Shown: positions 24,015 through 33,193 of the stretch, piece after piece
Layout: each line of letters begins with the position of its first letter
Numbering within the stretch: position 1 is the first letter of the stretch
From: Treponema sp.
GTDB lineage: Bacteria > Spirochaetota > Spirochaetia > Treponematales > Treponemataceae
NCBI GenBank assembly: GCA_016286365.1
Contig: JAEESN010000005.1
Span: 62,001 to 126,000 of the forward strand
Direction of reading: 5' to 3'
DNA length: 64,000 bases
Notes under the pieces: model-generated
Database searches by the model: none
What the model was told of the DNA's origin: nothing
What the model saw: only the letters and a program-made list of their open reading frames with translations
Made by a program: the position numbers and the translations under genes

Positions 24015-26593
24015 ATTATAAATCGCTTCCTGTATACGCTCAGAAAAAACGAATTCTTGACTGCATAGAAAAAAATCAGGTTGTAATTGTAGAAAGCCCG
24101 ACAGGATCGGGAAAGACAACCCAGATTCCGGTGATTTTATATGAAGCAGGTTTTGCTACAGGCGGAATAATCGGAGTTACACAGCCGCGAAGAATTGCAG
24201 CGTTGAGCGTAAGTGAATTTATCTCGAAGCAACTTGGAACTTCTTATCCTGGCCTTGTAGGTTACAAGATGAGGTTCGAAGACGAAACAAATGCCGACAC
24301 AAGAATAAAAATCATGACCGATGGAATTCTTCTTCAGGAAATGAAGCTTGATCCATGGCTCAGTAAATACAGCGTTTTAATGATTGATGAAGCGCACGAA
24401 CGTTCTTTAAACATCGACTTTGTTTTAGGCCTTGTAAAAAGAGTCCTTAAAGAAAGAAAGGATTTTCATGTAATTGTTTCTTCTGCCACAATGAATACTC
24501 AGGTCTTCTCTGAATACTTTGACAACGCGCCTATTGTTTCAATTGATACAATCACCTACCCCGTTTCGGTAATCTACGACCCGATTCCAGGCGGCGCTAC
24601 AACAATGACAGAATCAGGCTCGGATGCACTTCTTTCTAAAATATGCACGACCGTAGACCGCATCTTAGATAATGATGACGACGGCGGAATACTAATCTTC
24701 CTCCCGGGCGAAAAAATTATTAAAGACTGCGTAGACAGGCTTTATCACAGCTCTTTTTCAAAATACCTACACATCCTGCCGCTTTACGGGCGTCTTGCAA
24801 AAGAAGAACAGGAACGTGTTTTTGAACCGGCTCCAGAAGGAAAGAAAAAAGTTATTGTTTCTACAAATATTGCAGAAACCTCGGTAACCATAAGTGATAT
24901 AACAAGCGTTATAGATTCAGGCCTATGCAAGCTCAATTTCTATAGTCCAAGGACTTTCACATCCAGCTTGATAGAGTCATCTGTGTCGAAGGCGAGCTGC
25001 AATCAGCGTAAAGGCCGCGCCGGCCGAACCCGCGAAGGAACCTGCTACCGCCTTTACGCCCGCCGCGACTTTGAGGCCCGAGACCTTTATACAACAGAAG
25101 AAATCTACAGAACCGACCTTAGCGAAGTAGTCCTTCGTATGGCGGAGCTTGGTATTACCGATTTCTACAATTTTGATTTTATAGCAAGCCCGGGACAGGA
25201 AGGCATAATCGGGGCAGTAGATACCCTGAACATGCTCGGAGCTTTGGACAGCGACAACTGCCTTTCCGACATAGGTAAGATGATGGTTATGTTTCCGCTT
25301 GAACCACGAATCAGCCGAATCATTGTTGAATCAATCATGCGCTACCCGGAAGTAATAAACAAGGTTTTGATTGCAACCTCTTTTCTTTCTACGAACTCTC
25401 CATTCATTCTTCCTCCGAACGAAGAAATGGAAGCAAGAAAAGCTCATCACAGATTTACAGACATGCAGGGCGACTTCTGCACATACTTAAATCTTTTTGC
25501 AGCCTATAAGCAGACAGACAACCGCGAAAAATTCTGCAAAAAAAATTACCTTGACCCGCGCGTCATGGCCGAAATAGAAAACATACACTATCAGCTTGGA
25601 GAAATTGTCGGAGATAAAATGGGAATCCCGATTCCGGAATCTGGCGGCTCAATAAACGATTATCTTTGCTGTATAGCAGCAGGTATGATTCAATTTGTGT
25701 GCATCAGAACGGGAAGAGAAAACTATCACTCATTAACTGCCGACCACATCTGCATTCATCCGGGCTCAGTCATGTTCCGCCAGAATCCAGTTTTCATTGT
25801 TGCAGGAGAAATTGTGCGGACAAGCAGAATCTTTGCAATGAGCGTTTCTCCGCTTACAAAAAATCTGCTGGATAAAATCAATCCTTCTTTATACGAACGC
25901 CTTTCTGCATGTAAAAATGCACCGCAAAAAGAAAGCCAAACGTTTGAACCAAAGAAAAAAGAAAATAAATCTAAAAAGGGTGCTAAAAATTCTAAATTCA
26001 TTCCTTCGGCTGAACTTTCCAAAGAAGCACTCGAAAACTCAGTTTCTATCGGCGACTTCCTTTTTGAGACTAAGAAAATCAAGGGAAAGAAAACCGCCGT
26101 ACTTCCGTTCGATCAGTTCCGTCTGGCACTCATGCAGGAAAAGGATAAGGGAAAGCTGAACAATTTACAGAATCTTCGCGGACAGATAATCACAAAGGAC
26201 CGCGGACTTTTGATGGACGGCGAAAAGATGGGGCTTATCATCAATGCCGCAAAGACAATAGATTTAACTCCTGTTTCCGAAAAGAAGTGGAACCGTAAGA
26301 TGAATGTAAACATCAATAATCAGCTTGAAAAAGAAAGCCTGATTGATTCCCTGGATGTACTTTTGAGAACTGCAATTGCAAAACAGAAGAATAAAGAATA
26401 CGGATTTATCTGCCTTTATACCGATGGAAACGGAAACTACTGGTACAAGGTTACAAGAGGATTTACAACTGCGCTCACAGAAGCACATTCAAGCTTAGAA
26501 ATTTTAATCGAAGAAGATGTTGATTTTTCCGACCTTGAAAAGTCAAAGATTAACGAAGCTTTAAGAAAAGTAAATTCCCTCTACGAAAAATAA
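24005..26593 (+). CDS. DEAH-box ATP-dependent helicase (HrpA/HrpB-like)
   Basis: This 862-aa protein has helicase motif I SPTGSGKTTQ at 31-40, motif II DEAH (VLMIDEAHERSL), motif III SSATM and motif VI QRKGRAGRTREG, followed by helicase-associated domains. It would unwind RNA or RNA-DNA hybrids. It is shorter than E. coli HrpA (about 1300 aa) and closer to HrpB in length, but its C-terminus (Lys-rich linker at about 640-665, then a region ending LRKVNSLYEK) does not match either clearly. The start overlaps capA-like stop, so translation is coupled. Confidence 0.88.
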   Translation: MAIDYKSLPVYAQKKRILDCIEKNQVVIVESPTGSGKTTQIPVILYEAGFATGGIIGVTQPRRIAALSVSEFISKQLGTSYPGLVGYKMRFEDETNADTRIKIMTDGILLQEMKLDPWLSKYSVLMIDEAHERSLNIDFVLGLVKRVLKERKDFHVIVSSATMNTQVFSEYFDNAPIVSIDTITYPVSVIYDPIPGGATTMTESGSDALLSKICTTVDRILDNDDDGGILIFLPGEKIIKDCVDRLYHSSFSKYLHILPLYGRLAKEEQERVFEPAPEGKKKVIVSTNIAETSVTISDITSVIDSGLCKLNFYSPRTFTSSLIESSVSKASCNQRKGRAGRTREGTCYRLYARRDFEARDLYTTEEIYRTDLSEVVLRMAELGITDFYNFDFIASPGQEGIIGAVDTLNMLGALDSDNCLSDIGKMMVMFPLEPRISRIIVESIMRYPEVINKVLIATSFLSTNSPFILPPNEEMEARKAHHRFTDMQGDFCTYLNLFAAYKQTDNREKFCKKNYLDPRVMAEIENIHYQLGEIVGDKMGIPIPESGGSINDYLCCIAAGMIQFVCIRTGRENYHSLTADHICIHPGSVMFRQNPVFIVAGEIVRTSRIFAMSVSPLTKNLLDKINPSLYERLSACKNAPQKESQTFEPKKKENKSKKGAKNSKFIPSAELSKEALENSVSIGDFLFETKKIKGKKTAVLPFDQFRLALMQEKDKGKLNNLQNLRGQIITKDRGLLMDGEKMGLIINAAKTIDLTPVSEKKWNRKMNVNINNQLEKESLIDSLDVLLRTAIAKQKNKEYGFICLYTDGNGNYWYKVTRGFTTALTEAHSSLEILIEEDVDFSDLEKSKINEALRKVNSLYEK

Positions 26594-26666
26594 TTGCAAG
26601 AGCTTGGGAAAGCATTGGTATTTAATCCGCCCACTCCACGGATGCAATATAATTTCTAAGAGCCAA

Positions 26667-28115
26667 TTATTTTGCGTCTGCTGTTTCTTCTTCAATTCCC
26701 AATATTTTGGCTGCCCTTTTCTTATTACCAGGGTTTGCTTTTTTATCTCTTGCGATTGTTTCTACAGAAACTTTTGCAGAAGAATATTTTCCCTTTTTGT
26801 ACATATCAAGTCCAAGGCTCTGAGTCTGAGGGTCTTTAGAAGCAAGATACTTTGAGCAGATTGGAGCAAAGTTTGCATTGTCGTATTTTGCAAGTTCTTT
26901 TCCGATTGCATAGCGCAGTGATTTTTTCTTATCGTCGTTCACAGTTGATTCAGCAAGTTCAAGAATTTCTTTTTCGCCTGCATGACCTTCGCGCAGTAAA
27001 ACTTCTACAACTTTGGCCTTTACAGTATCGCTTGCTTTTTTATCCTGAATCTGTTCAATAAGAAATTTATTTCCTTCGGCTGTATTCAAAATTGCGATTG
27101 AATCGTAACAGTCGTTTTTGATTACCTTTTCGCTGTCGTTCTTTGCACGGTAGATTAAAAATGGAACTGCAGAAGTAAGCTTCATCTCTTTTGCCGCACG
27201 GATAGATTCCTGTCTTACCCTCCAGTGGTCATCCTTTATTCCCTGCATGATTATGTTTTCTGCTTCGCTGTTACCAGGGAAATTTTTAATACCTTTGATT
27301 ATGTACTGACGGAGATTTGGATCTGTTGCACCAAAGTTTCGCGATAAAACCGGAATTGATTTTTCTGTCTTCATCATACCGATTGATTCAGCGGCATACA
27401 TTCGAACAAAAGTATTTTCATCTTCGTTTTCGATTATATCTACAAGCTTGCCCCAGGTTTCTTCTGCATGCATTTTTCCGCACACACGCATGAGAGTCTG
27501 TCTCTGAGCTACAGAAAGATCTTCGCGGTCAAGATATTCTGCAAGGAACATTGCTTCTTCAGGACCACCAATATCTCCAAGGCAGGAAATTGCATCATTA
27601 AAATAATTTTCGTTTTCGCCTTCAATCAATGTGATTACGGCAGGAATTGCAGCCTTAGTTTTCATAGCAGCAACATACTGGAAAGTAGCGCGTACAACAT
27701 CACCTTTTTCGTCGTAAGGGTCGTTTAATAAATCTACTGCAAAATCTTCAAGGCAAGGGTCTTCTACCTTTGTAAAATAATTTAAAATCTTTTCTTTGAT
27801 TGCAGGATTTTTTGTTGTCTGAAAGAGGTCATAAATTTCGTTTGTATAACGCGGATCATCGTTTTTAATAAGGTCGTCTAAAAGGGTTGAAATTTCGGAA
27901 GACATACCGTACATGATTGTCTGTCTCTTTTTTTCATCATCCTGTGGAGAATCATCTTTTGCCTTTGCGGCTTCTGCTTTTTTAGTGTCGATTGGTTTTG
28001 GTCTTTTAGCTGCAGGAACTTCCGCATAACCACCTTTGGATGCAATTACTGTGCTTTCCTGGGCAAAACCGTAAATCGCAGAAAAAATCATCAAAACAAT
28101 AAAAATCTTCTTCAT
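26667..28115 (-). CDS. Exported HEAT-repeat protein
   Basis: This 482-aa protein has a signal peptide (MKKIFIVLMIFSAIYGFAQ) and no lipobox. After a Lys/Ala-rich linker, residues from about 75 on are repeated helical pairs of HEAT type (for example YAAESIGMMKTEKSIPVLSR). Such proteins are protein-binding scaffolds. It is probably periplasmic, and its partner is unknown. An AGAGG site precedes the ATG, and two copies of a 15-bp direct repeat lie just upstream. Confidence 0.8.
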   Translation of the reverse strand: MKKIFIVLMIFSAIYGFAQESTVIASKGGYAEVPAAKRPKPIDTKKAEAAKAKDDSPQDDEKKRQTIMYGMSSEISTLLDDLIKNDDPRYTNEIYDLFQTTKNPAIKEKILNYFTKVEDPCLEDFAVDLLNDPYDEKGDVVRATFQYVAAMKTKAAIPAVITLIEGENENYFNDAISCLGDIGGPEEAMFLAEYLDREDLSVAQRQTLMRVCGKMHAEETWGKLVDIIENEDENTFVRMYAAESIGMMKTEKSIPVLSRNFGATDPNLRQYIIKGIKNFPGNSEAENIIMQGIKDDHWRVRQESIRAAKEMKLTSAVPFLIYRAKNDSEKVIKNDCYDSIAILNTAEGNKFLIEQIQDKKASDTVKAKVVEVLLREGHAGEKEILELAESTVNDDKKKSLRYAIGKELAKYDNANFAPICSKYLASKDPQTQSLGLDMYKKGKYSSAKVSVETIARDKKANPGNKKRAAKILGIEEETADAK

Positions 28116-28130
28116 AAAAAACCTCTTAGA

Positions 28131-28165
28131 ATCATCCTGTATAAGTTCAAATCATCCTGTATAAA
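28131..28165. repeat. Two 15-bp direct repeats before the HEAT-protein gene
   Basis: AATCATCCTGTATAA occurs at 28131-28145 and again at 28151-28165, with 5 nt between, about 20 nt apart start to start. On the gene's strand each reads TTATACAGGATGATT. The spacing of about two helical turns suits a regulator binding two sites on one DNA face. The rest of the gap to tgt (28166-28300) is AT-rich with a weak CATGC/GCATG hairpin. Confidence 0.5.
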
Positions 28166-28300
28166 ATAAAACGAACTTTTAACCCCTCAGTAACATAATC
28201 GGTGAATTTTTATCTATTTTTAAAAAACAATTACAAATTTAATAAACTCTTAATTTTCTGTCTTAAACATGCCCCATAAGCATGATTCATTTTTAAGCTT

Positions 28301-29449
28301 TTATTTTTGATCTACAGCCCCTGAATGAAATCTCTCTAAGAAATCCTTACGGTACTGTTCAAAGCGGTCTTCGTTTATAGCCTGCCTGATTTCTTTTAAA
28401 AGATTATTCAAAAAATAAAGGTTGTGATAGCTTGCAAGAATCGAACTTAAAATCTCCTGTTCTTTAAAAAGATGACGGAGGTACGAGCGTGAATATGTCT
28501 TACAAACCTTACAGTTACAATCCTTATCTACAGGTCCAAAATCAGAAATCCATCGCTCCTGTTTAATAGAAAGCATTCCGTCGTGTGTAAAATAAGAACC
28601 GTTTCTGGCATTTCGGGTTGGAAGTACACAGTCAAACATATCTATTCCGGCACGCACCGCATCAAGAATGTATTCAGGAGTTCCAATTCCCATAACATAT
28701 TTTGGTTTTTCTTCCGGAAGATACTGAACTGTATAATTCATAAATTTAATAAATTCTTCTGGCGGCTCTCCTACACTCAATCCGCCGATTGCAATACCCG
28801 GCATATCAAAAGAAGAAATAAATTCTGCGCTCTGTTTTCTTAAATCTTCAAAAAAGTTTCCCTGAACAATTGGAAATAAAATACCCTTATAGCCTTTTTC
28901 CCTCTGAGTTTCCCATTCTTTTTTTGCACGGATAAACCAGTCCGAAGTGATTCTTAATGCTTTTTCTGCTTCCTTTCTTTCTACCCCCCACCCGCTGCAA
29001 ACATCAAGCTGCATCTGAATATCGGAATTAAACATGCTTTGAGTCTGTACAACGTTTTCCGGCGTAAACATGTGGTAGCTTCCATCTATATGACTCTGAA
29101 ACTTTGCGCCTTCATCCGTAATCTTTCTGAGCTTTGAAAGAGAGAATACCTGAAAGCCGCCTGAATCTGTAAGAAAGTTTTTATTCCATTTTGAAAATCC
29201 GTGAAGTCCACCCGCCTTCTGAATGAGCTCCGGCCCCGGTCTTAAAAAAAGATGATATGTATTTGCAAGGATGATTTCAAAATCAATTTCTTCAAGAAAA
29301 TCTTTTGGCATTGCCTTTACGGTTGCATTAGTTCCAACAGGCATAAAAACAGGAGTCTGAACATCACCATGAGGAAGATGAAGCACCCCTGTCCTTGCTT
29401 TTCCATCAGAAGATTTATGATTAATGTCAAAAATATTTAAAACGCCCAT
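28301..29449 (-). CDS. tgt: Queuine tRNA-ribosyltransferase
   Basis: This 382-aa enzyme swaps guanine 34 of Asp, Asn, His and Tyr tRNAs for the queuosine precursor preQ1. The TGT barrel is shown by GVLHLPHGDVQTPVFMPVGT, the active-site region LTDSGGFQVFSL, and the zinc motif CNCKVCKTYSRSYLRHL near the C-terminus. Length fits the family. I use the ATG at 29449 with GAGG upstream; a TTG one codon earlier is possible. It follows lptG after 65 nt; that gap holds a 12-bp palindrome (29467-29478). Confidence 0.95.
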   Translation of the reverse strand: MGVLNIFDINHKSSDGKARTGVLHLPHGDVQTPVFMPVGTNATVKAMPKDFLEEIDFEIILANTYHLFLRPGPELIQKAGGLHGFSKWNKNFLTDSGGFQVFSLSKLRKITDEGAKFQSHIDGSYHMFTPENVVQTQSMFNSDIQMQLDVCSGWGVERKEAEKALRITSDWFIRAKKEWETQREKGYKGILFPIVQGNFFEDLRKQSAEFISSFDMPGIAIGGLSVGEPPEEFIKFMNYTVQYLPEEKPKYVMGIGTPEYILDAVRAGIDMFDCVLPTRNARNGSYFTHDGMLSIKQERWISDFGPVDKDCNCKVCKTYSRSYLRHLFKEQEILSSILASYHNLYFLNNLLKEIRQAINEDRFEQYRKDFLERFHSGAVDQK

Positions 29450-29514
29450 CAATACCTCAAACTAGTGTTTAATTAAACTAATTAAAATCAATGCCCTTAA
29501 TATCTGCCACGCCC

Positions 29515-30591
29515 TTACGTCCTCTGATACTTCATGAGCACACAGGCAATTGCAAAGAAAAGAATATCAGGCGACCACGCTCCCATAAAAGGAGAAATAT
29601 ACTGGGTTTTAGCCATTACCATCGTAGCCATCTGGAAAACATAATATAAGACAATCGCAATAATTGAAAGTGAAAGGCTGATTAAAAGAACATTTTTTTT
29701 AGTACGTCCCGTTAAACCTACGGCAAGCATTCCCGCAATCAAAAAGATTAAAGGAAAGGCAAACTTTTTATAATAGATTGACTGAGCTTCGTAATATGGA
29801 AGTCCGCTCTTTTTAAGATGATTAATATACACTTTTGCTTCTTTAGTGTTTACGGTATCTACATCTACAACCGAACGCTTAAAAATATCTGATGGTTCTG
29901 TAAGCCGTAAAAGATATTCAGGATTAACCGAAGTATATTCTAAAGAGCTTTCCGTCTTTGTATACTGAATTGCATTCATAAGATTCCATCGCGATTCTTC
30001 GGCATTCCAGAAAGCACCAGGGGCATAAATTATTGCAAGAAGTTCTTTTTCTTCACCACGAAAGATTACGTAAAGCTCTTCAAGTTTTTTTTCATCATCG
30101 CGGTAAATCGAAGCCTTATAAATAATCTTAGAATTATCTGACTGAACGACTACATTTAAATTGTTTGTGCTTTCGGTCTTTTTTAATAAAGTATTCTGAA
30201 GTTTATTTTTCTGTTCGAGTGTTGGAACAACAAGACGGTCTTCAAAGAAAAACATCCCGATGCAGCAGAAAACAGAAAAAACAAAAATCGGAAAAACAAA
30301 GCGCAAAAGAGAGACACCCGAAGCAAAAAGGGCTTCCATCTCGTTATGCGCATATAAATCACTTAAAACATAAGTTACCGTAAAAAGGAAACCGATTGGA
30401 GCCGCATACCAGATTGTCTTTGGAATATATAAAACCATTACTTTTAAAACTTGTGCTAATGGAGCAGCATTTTCGATGTAGCGTGTAATGTTCATGAATA
30501 AATCAATAAGATTTAAGATGAGCGCTACCATAAAAAGGCTAATGAAGAAAAACGGGATTATTTTTTTAAGGACATATTTTACTAACTTCAT
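29515..30591 (-). CDS. lptG: LPS export permease LptG-like
   Basis: This 358-aa YjgP/YjgQ-family protein has three membrane segments at the start (about 10-32, 58-80, 100-120), a periplasmic region of about 150 residues and three segments at the end. With LptF and the ATPase LptB it would form the inner-membrane complex that lifts lipopolysaccharide or another large lipid toward the outer membrane. It starts immediately after the lptF stop. The LptF/LptG assignment within the pair is by order and could be swapped. lptB is not in this window. Confidence 0.82.
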   Translation of the reverse strand: MKLVKYVLKKIIPFFFISLFMVALILNLIDLFMNITRYIENAAPLAQVLKVMVLYIPKTIWYAAPIGFLFTVTYVLSDLYAHNEMEALFASGVSLLRFVFPIFVFSVFCCIGMFFFEDRLVVPTLEQKNKLQNTLLKKTESTNNLNVVVQSDNSKIIYKASIYRDDEKKLEELYVIFRGEEKELLAIIYAPGAFWNAEESRWNLMNAIQYTKTESSLEYTSVNPEYLLRLTEPSDIFKRSVVDVDTVNTKEAKVYINHLKKSGLPYYEAQSIYYKKFAFPLIFLIAGMLAVGLTGRTKKNVLLISLSLSIIAIVLYYVFQMATMVMAKTQYISPFMGAWSPDILFFAIACVLMKYQRT

Positions 30592-31776
30592 CTATTTTTT
30601 CACCAGAATTATTCCAAGAATTAAACCGGCAATTCCAATAACAATGTCGGACGCCCATATACACCAGAATGCATTATACTGATTATGAACTACTAAAAGC
30701 TGCCCCGTAATCTGCATAGCCCAATATAAAACACAGATTAAAACTCCGGTAAAAAGTCCCATCGTTAATCCGTTATATTTTCCAAACAAAAATGCAATTG
30801 AAAAAGCAAGGAAGGCAAAAAGAACTGAAACAAACGGGATGGAAATCTTTTTATAAAGCTCCATGTTCCACTGATTGATTACAGAAAAATCATTGTTTTT
30901 ATTCTCTTTCATTTCCTTTATCTTTTTATTCAAATCAAAAAAAGTATAGGTAGAAGCTGATTGACTCGCCTTTCCAAAAAAGTCCGTATCAAAAACATTT
31001 AATAGAATGCTCTTTGATTTTAGAACATCGTAATCAGCCTTATTCTGATTAAACGAAAGCATCATCGCATCGGACATATCAAGCTGTAAAACAACGCCGT
31101 CTTTTTTAGAATCCTTAAGGGTAGATTCCCCCGCTATAATTATGGATTTTGAATCCGTATTATCCTGATTAAAAAAGATTACATCAGAAACTGTATTACC
31201 CTCTACATCGCCGATTACAACCGTAGAAGATCCAATCTGCTTTATGCTGTTCGGCTCTAAAACAATTGTTGGAGTAGAACGCGAGATTTTAGAAAGAAGC
31301 TGCTTATATTTTACATTCGAAAGAACCTGAAGATAGTCGTTTACAAAAAAAGATACGGCAAAAATTATAATACCCAGCGTGATTACAGGAATAAAAATGT
31401 ATTTATATGCAAAGCCCGAAGCACGGATAATAAAAATCTCATTGTCGCTCATCATGCGGCCAAGACACATTAAAAACCCGATGAGTGTTGCAAAAGGAAC
31501 CGACTGCGAAACGATTGCCGGAATACTGTAAACCATAATCATGATTACGTCGTTTACCGGCGCATGTTTTTTAAGAAGGTCCTCGCCTATTAAAAGAATA
31601 TTGTTTACAAAGAAAATTACAAATAAAAAAAGAAAGGCAATAAGAAAGTAATTAAAAAGCTCTTTAAAAATATATTTAAGAAGGATGTGACGCCCAAGTT
31701 CCTTTGGCTTACCAGGTCGCTTTATAAGAGAAGAAACTTTTTCCTGTATGATATTTTTAAACGCCTGTAGATCCAA
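30592..31776 (-). CDS. lptF: LPS export permease LptF-like
   Basis: This 394-aa YjgP/YjgQ-family protein has the same six-segment layout as the next gene, including GRMMSDNEIFIIRASGFAYK, the conserved segment that contacts LptB. The proposed start is TTG at 31776, which overlaps dut by 20 nt; no ATG or clear ribosome site exists nearby, so the exact start is uncertain. Pairing with lptG and coupling to dut suggests one operon. Treponemes often lack LPS, so the cargo might be another glycolipid. Confidence 0.82.
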   Translation of the reverse strand: MDLQAFKNIIQEKVSSLIKRPGKPKELGRHILLKYIFKELFNYFLIAFLFLFVIFFVNNILLIGEDLLKKHAPVNDVIMIMVYSIPAIVSQSVPFATLIGFLMCLGRMMSDNEIFIIRASGFAYKYIFIPVITLGIIIFAVSFFVNDYLQVLSNVKYKQLLSKISRSTPTIVLEPNSIKQIGSSTVVIGDVEGNTVSDVIFFNQDNTDSKSIIIAGESTLKDSKKDGVVLQLDMSDAMMLSFNQNKADYDVLKSKSILLNVFDTDFFGKASQSASTYTFFDLNKKIKEMKENKNNDFSVINQWNMELYKKISIPFVSVLFAFLAFSIAFLFGKYNGLTMGLFTGVLICVLYWAMQITGQLLVVHNQYNAFWCIWASDIVIGIAGLILGIILVKK

Positions 31777-32200
31777 AACCGCCTGAACCTCTTTCTGTCT
31801 GACTAAGAGAATCTGCCTTACAGAATTCCGCCTGAATCACCGGAGCAACAATTATCTGTGCAATTCTGTCTTCGTGAGCAATTGTAAAATCCTCGTCTCC
31901 AAGATTTACTAAAAGAATTCTTAACTCCCCTCGGTAATCGCTGTCTATTGTACCCGGAGAATTTAAAACTGTAATACCGTTTTTAAAAGCAAGTCCCGAT
32001 CTTGGTCTAACCTGAATTTCATATCCTTCGGGAATCTCATAAAAAACTCCGGTTGGAATCATGATTGATTTTCCGCTTTTGAGTGTAACAGGTCCGTCGG
32101 GAAGAAAAGCATAAACATCTGCACCTGCCGCACCAGAAGTCTTATATTGCGGGATTATGGCACCAGGCGTTGCAGTATATTTAATCTTAATTTTATCCAT
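31757..32200 (-). CDS. dut: dUTP diphosphatase
   Basis: This 147-aa trimeric enzyme hydrolyses dUTP to dUMP and diphosphate, keeping uracil out of DNA. All five family motifs are visible: AAGADVYAFL, PRSGLAFKNGITVL, GTIDSDYRGEL, RIAQIIVAP, and the C-terminal RGSGGFGSTG that closes the active site. It is the first gene of the dut-lptF-lptG-tgt cluster and its 3' end overlaps lptF. A TAAAAT hexamer ends 7 nt before the ATG. Confidence 0.94.
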   Translation of the reverse strand: MDKIKIKYTATPGAIIPQYKTSGAAGADVYAFLPDGPVTLKSGKSIMIPTGVFYEIPEGYEIQVRPRSGLAFKNGITVLNSPGTIDSDYRGELRILLVNLGDEDFTIAHEDRIAQIIVAPVIQAEFCKADSLSQTERGSGGFGSTGV

Positions 32201-32318
32201 AATCCTTATTTTAATACAAAATCAAGATAATTTAAATGTCAAAGCGGACTAAAGAAGTTTATTTAAGCCCACCCCAATTTTCAAAAAATCCCGGCACCGG
32301 AGTTTAATTTAAAATAAG

Positions 32319-33074
32319 TTATTTCCAGGTGTCGTGGCCGTCTCCGGTTATAGGAATCTGGTCTCCAAGATAAGTCGGTTTTACATCAAACAAAACATCA
32401 AAAAAAGCTTTTACACGTGCAAAGTATTCACGGATATTCCATGCAACAAGGGTTCTCTTACGAAAATCTTCAATAGCCGGAGAGATATAACCTACAGCAT
32501 CAAGACCGAGCTTTCTTGCAATATAAACAGCCCTGTAAATATGAAACTTCTGAGTTACAATACAGCAGTCAGTTACACAGAAAACATCCCTTGCCCTGTA
32601 CATTGTCTCGTAAGTACTAAAGCCCGCATGGTCCATAAAAATCTTATCTTCTTCTACCGTGTGCATCTGAAGAACATATTTTCTGGCCGTGTTTACCTCA
32701 TCATAGTTCCACTTACCGTGATCGCCCGAAATCATAAATTTAATTACAGTACCCTTCTGAAGTAAATCAACTCCCGCCTCTATCCTGTCGCGAAGAACAT
32801 GAGAAACCGAGCGGTTATTTACAACAGAGGCACCCGGAACAATCACCGCATATTTTTCGGGAACATCCTTAATATCAGAAAAAATATATTTCTTAGAAAA
32901 GTTGATTACATAAAGATTGATTGTGAGTGTAAAAAGAATAAAGAGTACACCGAGGACTAAAAGACTTCTGATGATTTTTCTAAATGCTTTCTTTGAAGAT
33001 TTATCTGATGATTTTTTTGCTGGCTTTTTAGAAGTTTTTTTAGAACGCATAAACTGTTTATACAGAAAAATCAA
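32319..33074 (-). CDS. SanA/YdcF-like DUF218 membrane protein
   Basis: This 251-aa protein has a Lys/Ser-rich N-terminus, one membrane segment at about 35-57 (LLVLGVLFILFTLTINLYVI) and a DUF218 domain (VIVPGASVVNNRSVSHVLRD, MISGDHGKWNYDEV, TQKFHIYRA). SanA in E. coli affects envelope barrier function; the biochemical activity is unknown. The TTG at 33074 and the ATG at 33050 are both possible starts. A GGGAGG site lies upstream but is too far from either. Confidence 0.75.
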   Translation of the reverse strand: MIFLYKQFMRSKKTSKKPAKKSSDKSSKKAFRKIIRSLLVLGVLFILFTLTINLYVINFSKKYIFSDIKDVPEKYAVIVPGASVVNNRSVSHVLRDRIEAGVDLLQKGTVIKFMISGDHGKWNYDEVNTARKYVLQMHTVEEDKIFMDHAGFSTYETMYRARDVFCVTDCCIVTQKFHIYRAVYIARKLGLDAVGYISPAIEDFRKRTLVAWNIREYFARVKAFFDVLFDVKPTYLGDQIPITGDGHDTWK

Positions 33075-33181
33075 TTCTGTGTATGTCTTTTCCTCCCAAA
33101 GTGATTATATAGCATTTTAAGCATGCTCTTCAATAAAATGCCCGATTTTATTAAAAATTTTTCTTTTTTCAAAAACCGATT

Positions 33182-33187
33182 TATAAT
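33182..33187 (+). promoter_or_regulatory. -10 box of a likely leaderless GGDEF-EAL gene
   Basis: TATAAT at 33182-33187 ends 6 nt before the ATG at 33194, and no ribosome site is present. The -35 region (near 33159-33164) is weak. The message probably begins at the start codon. Confidence 0.5.
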
Positions 33188-33193
33188 AGCAGT

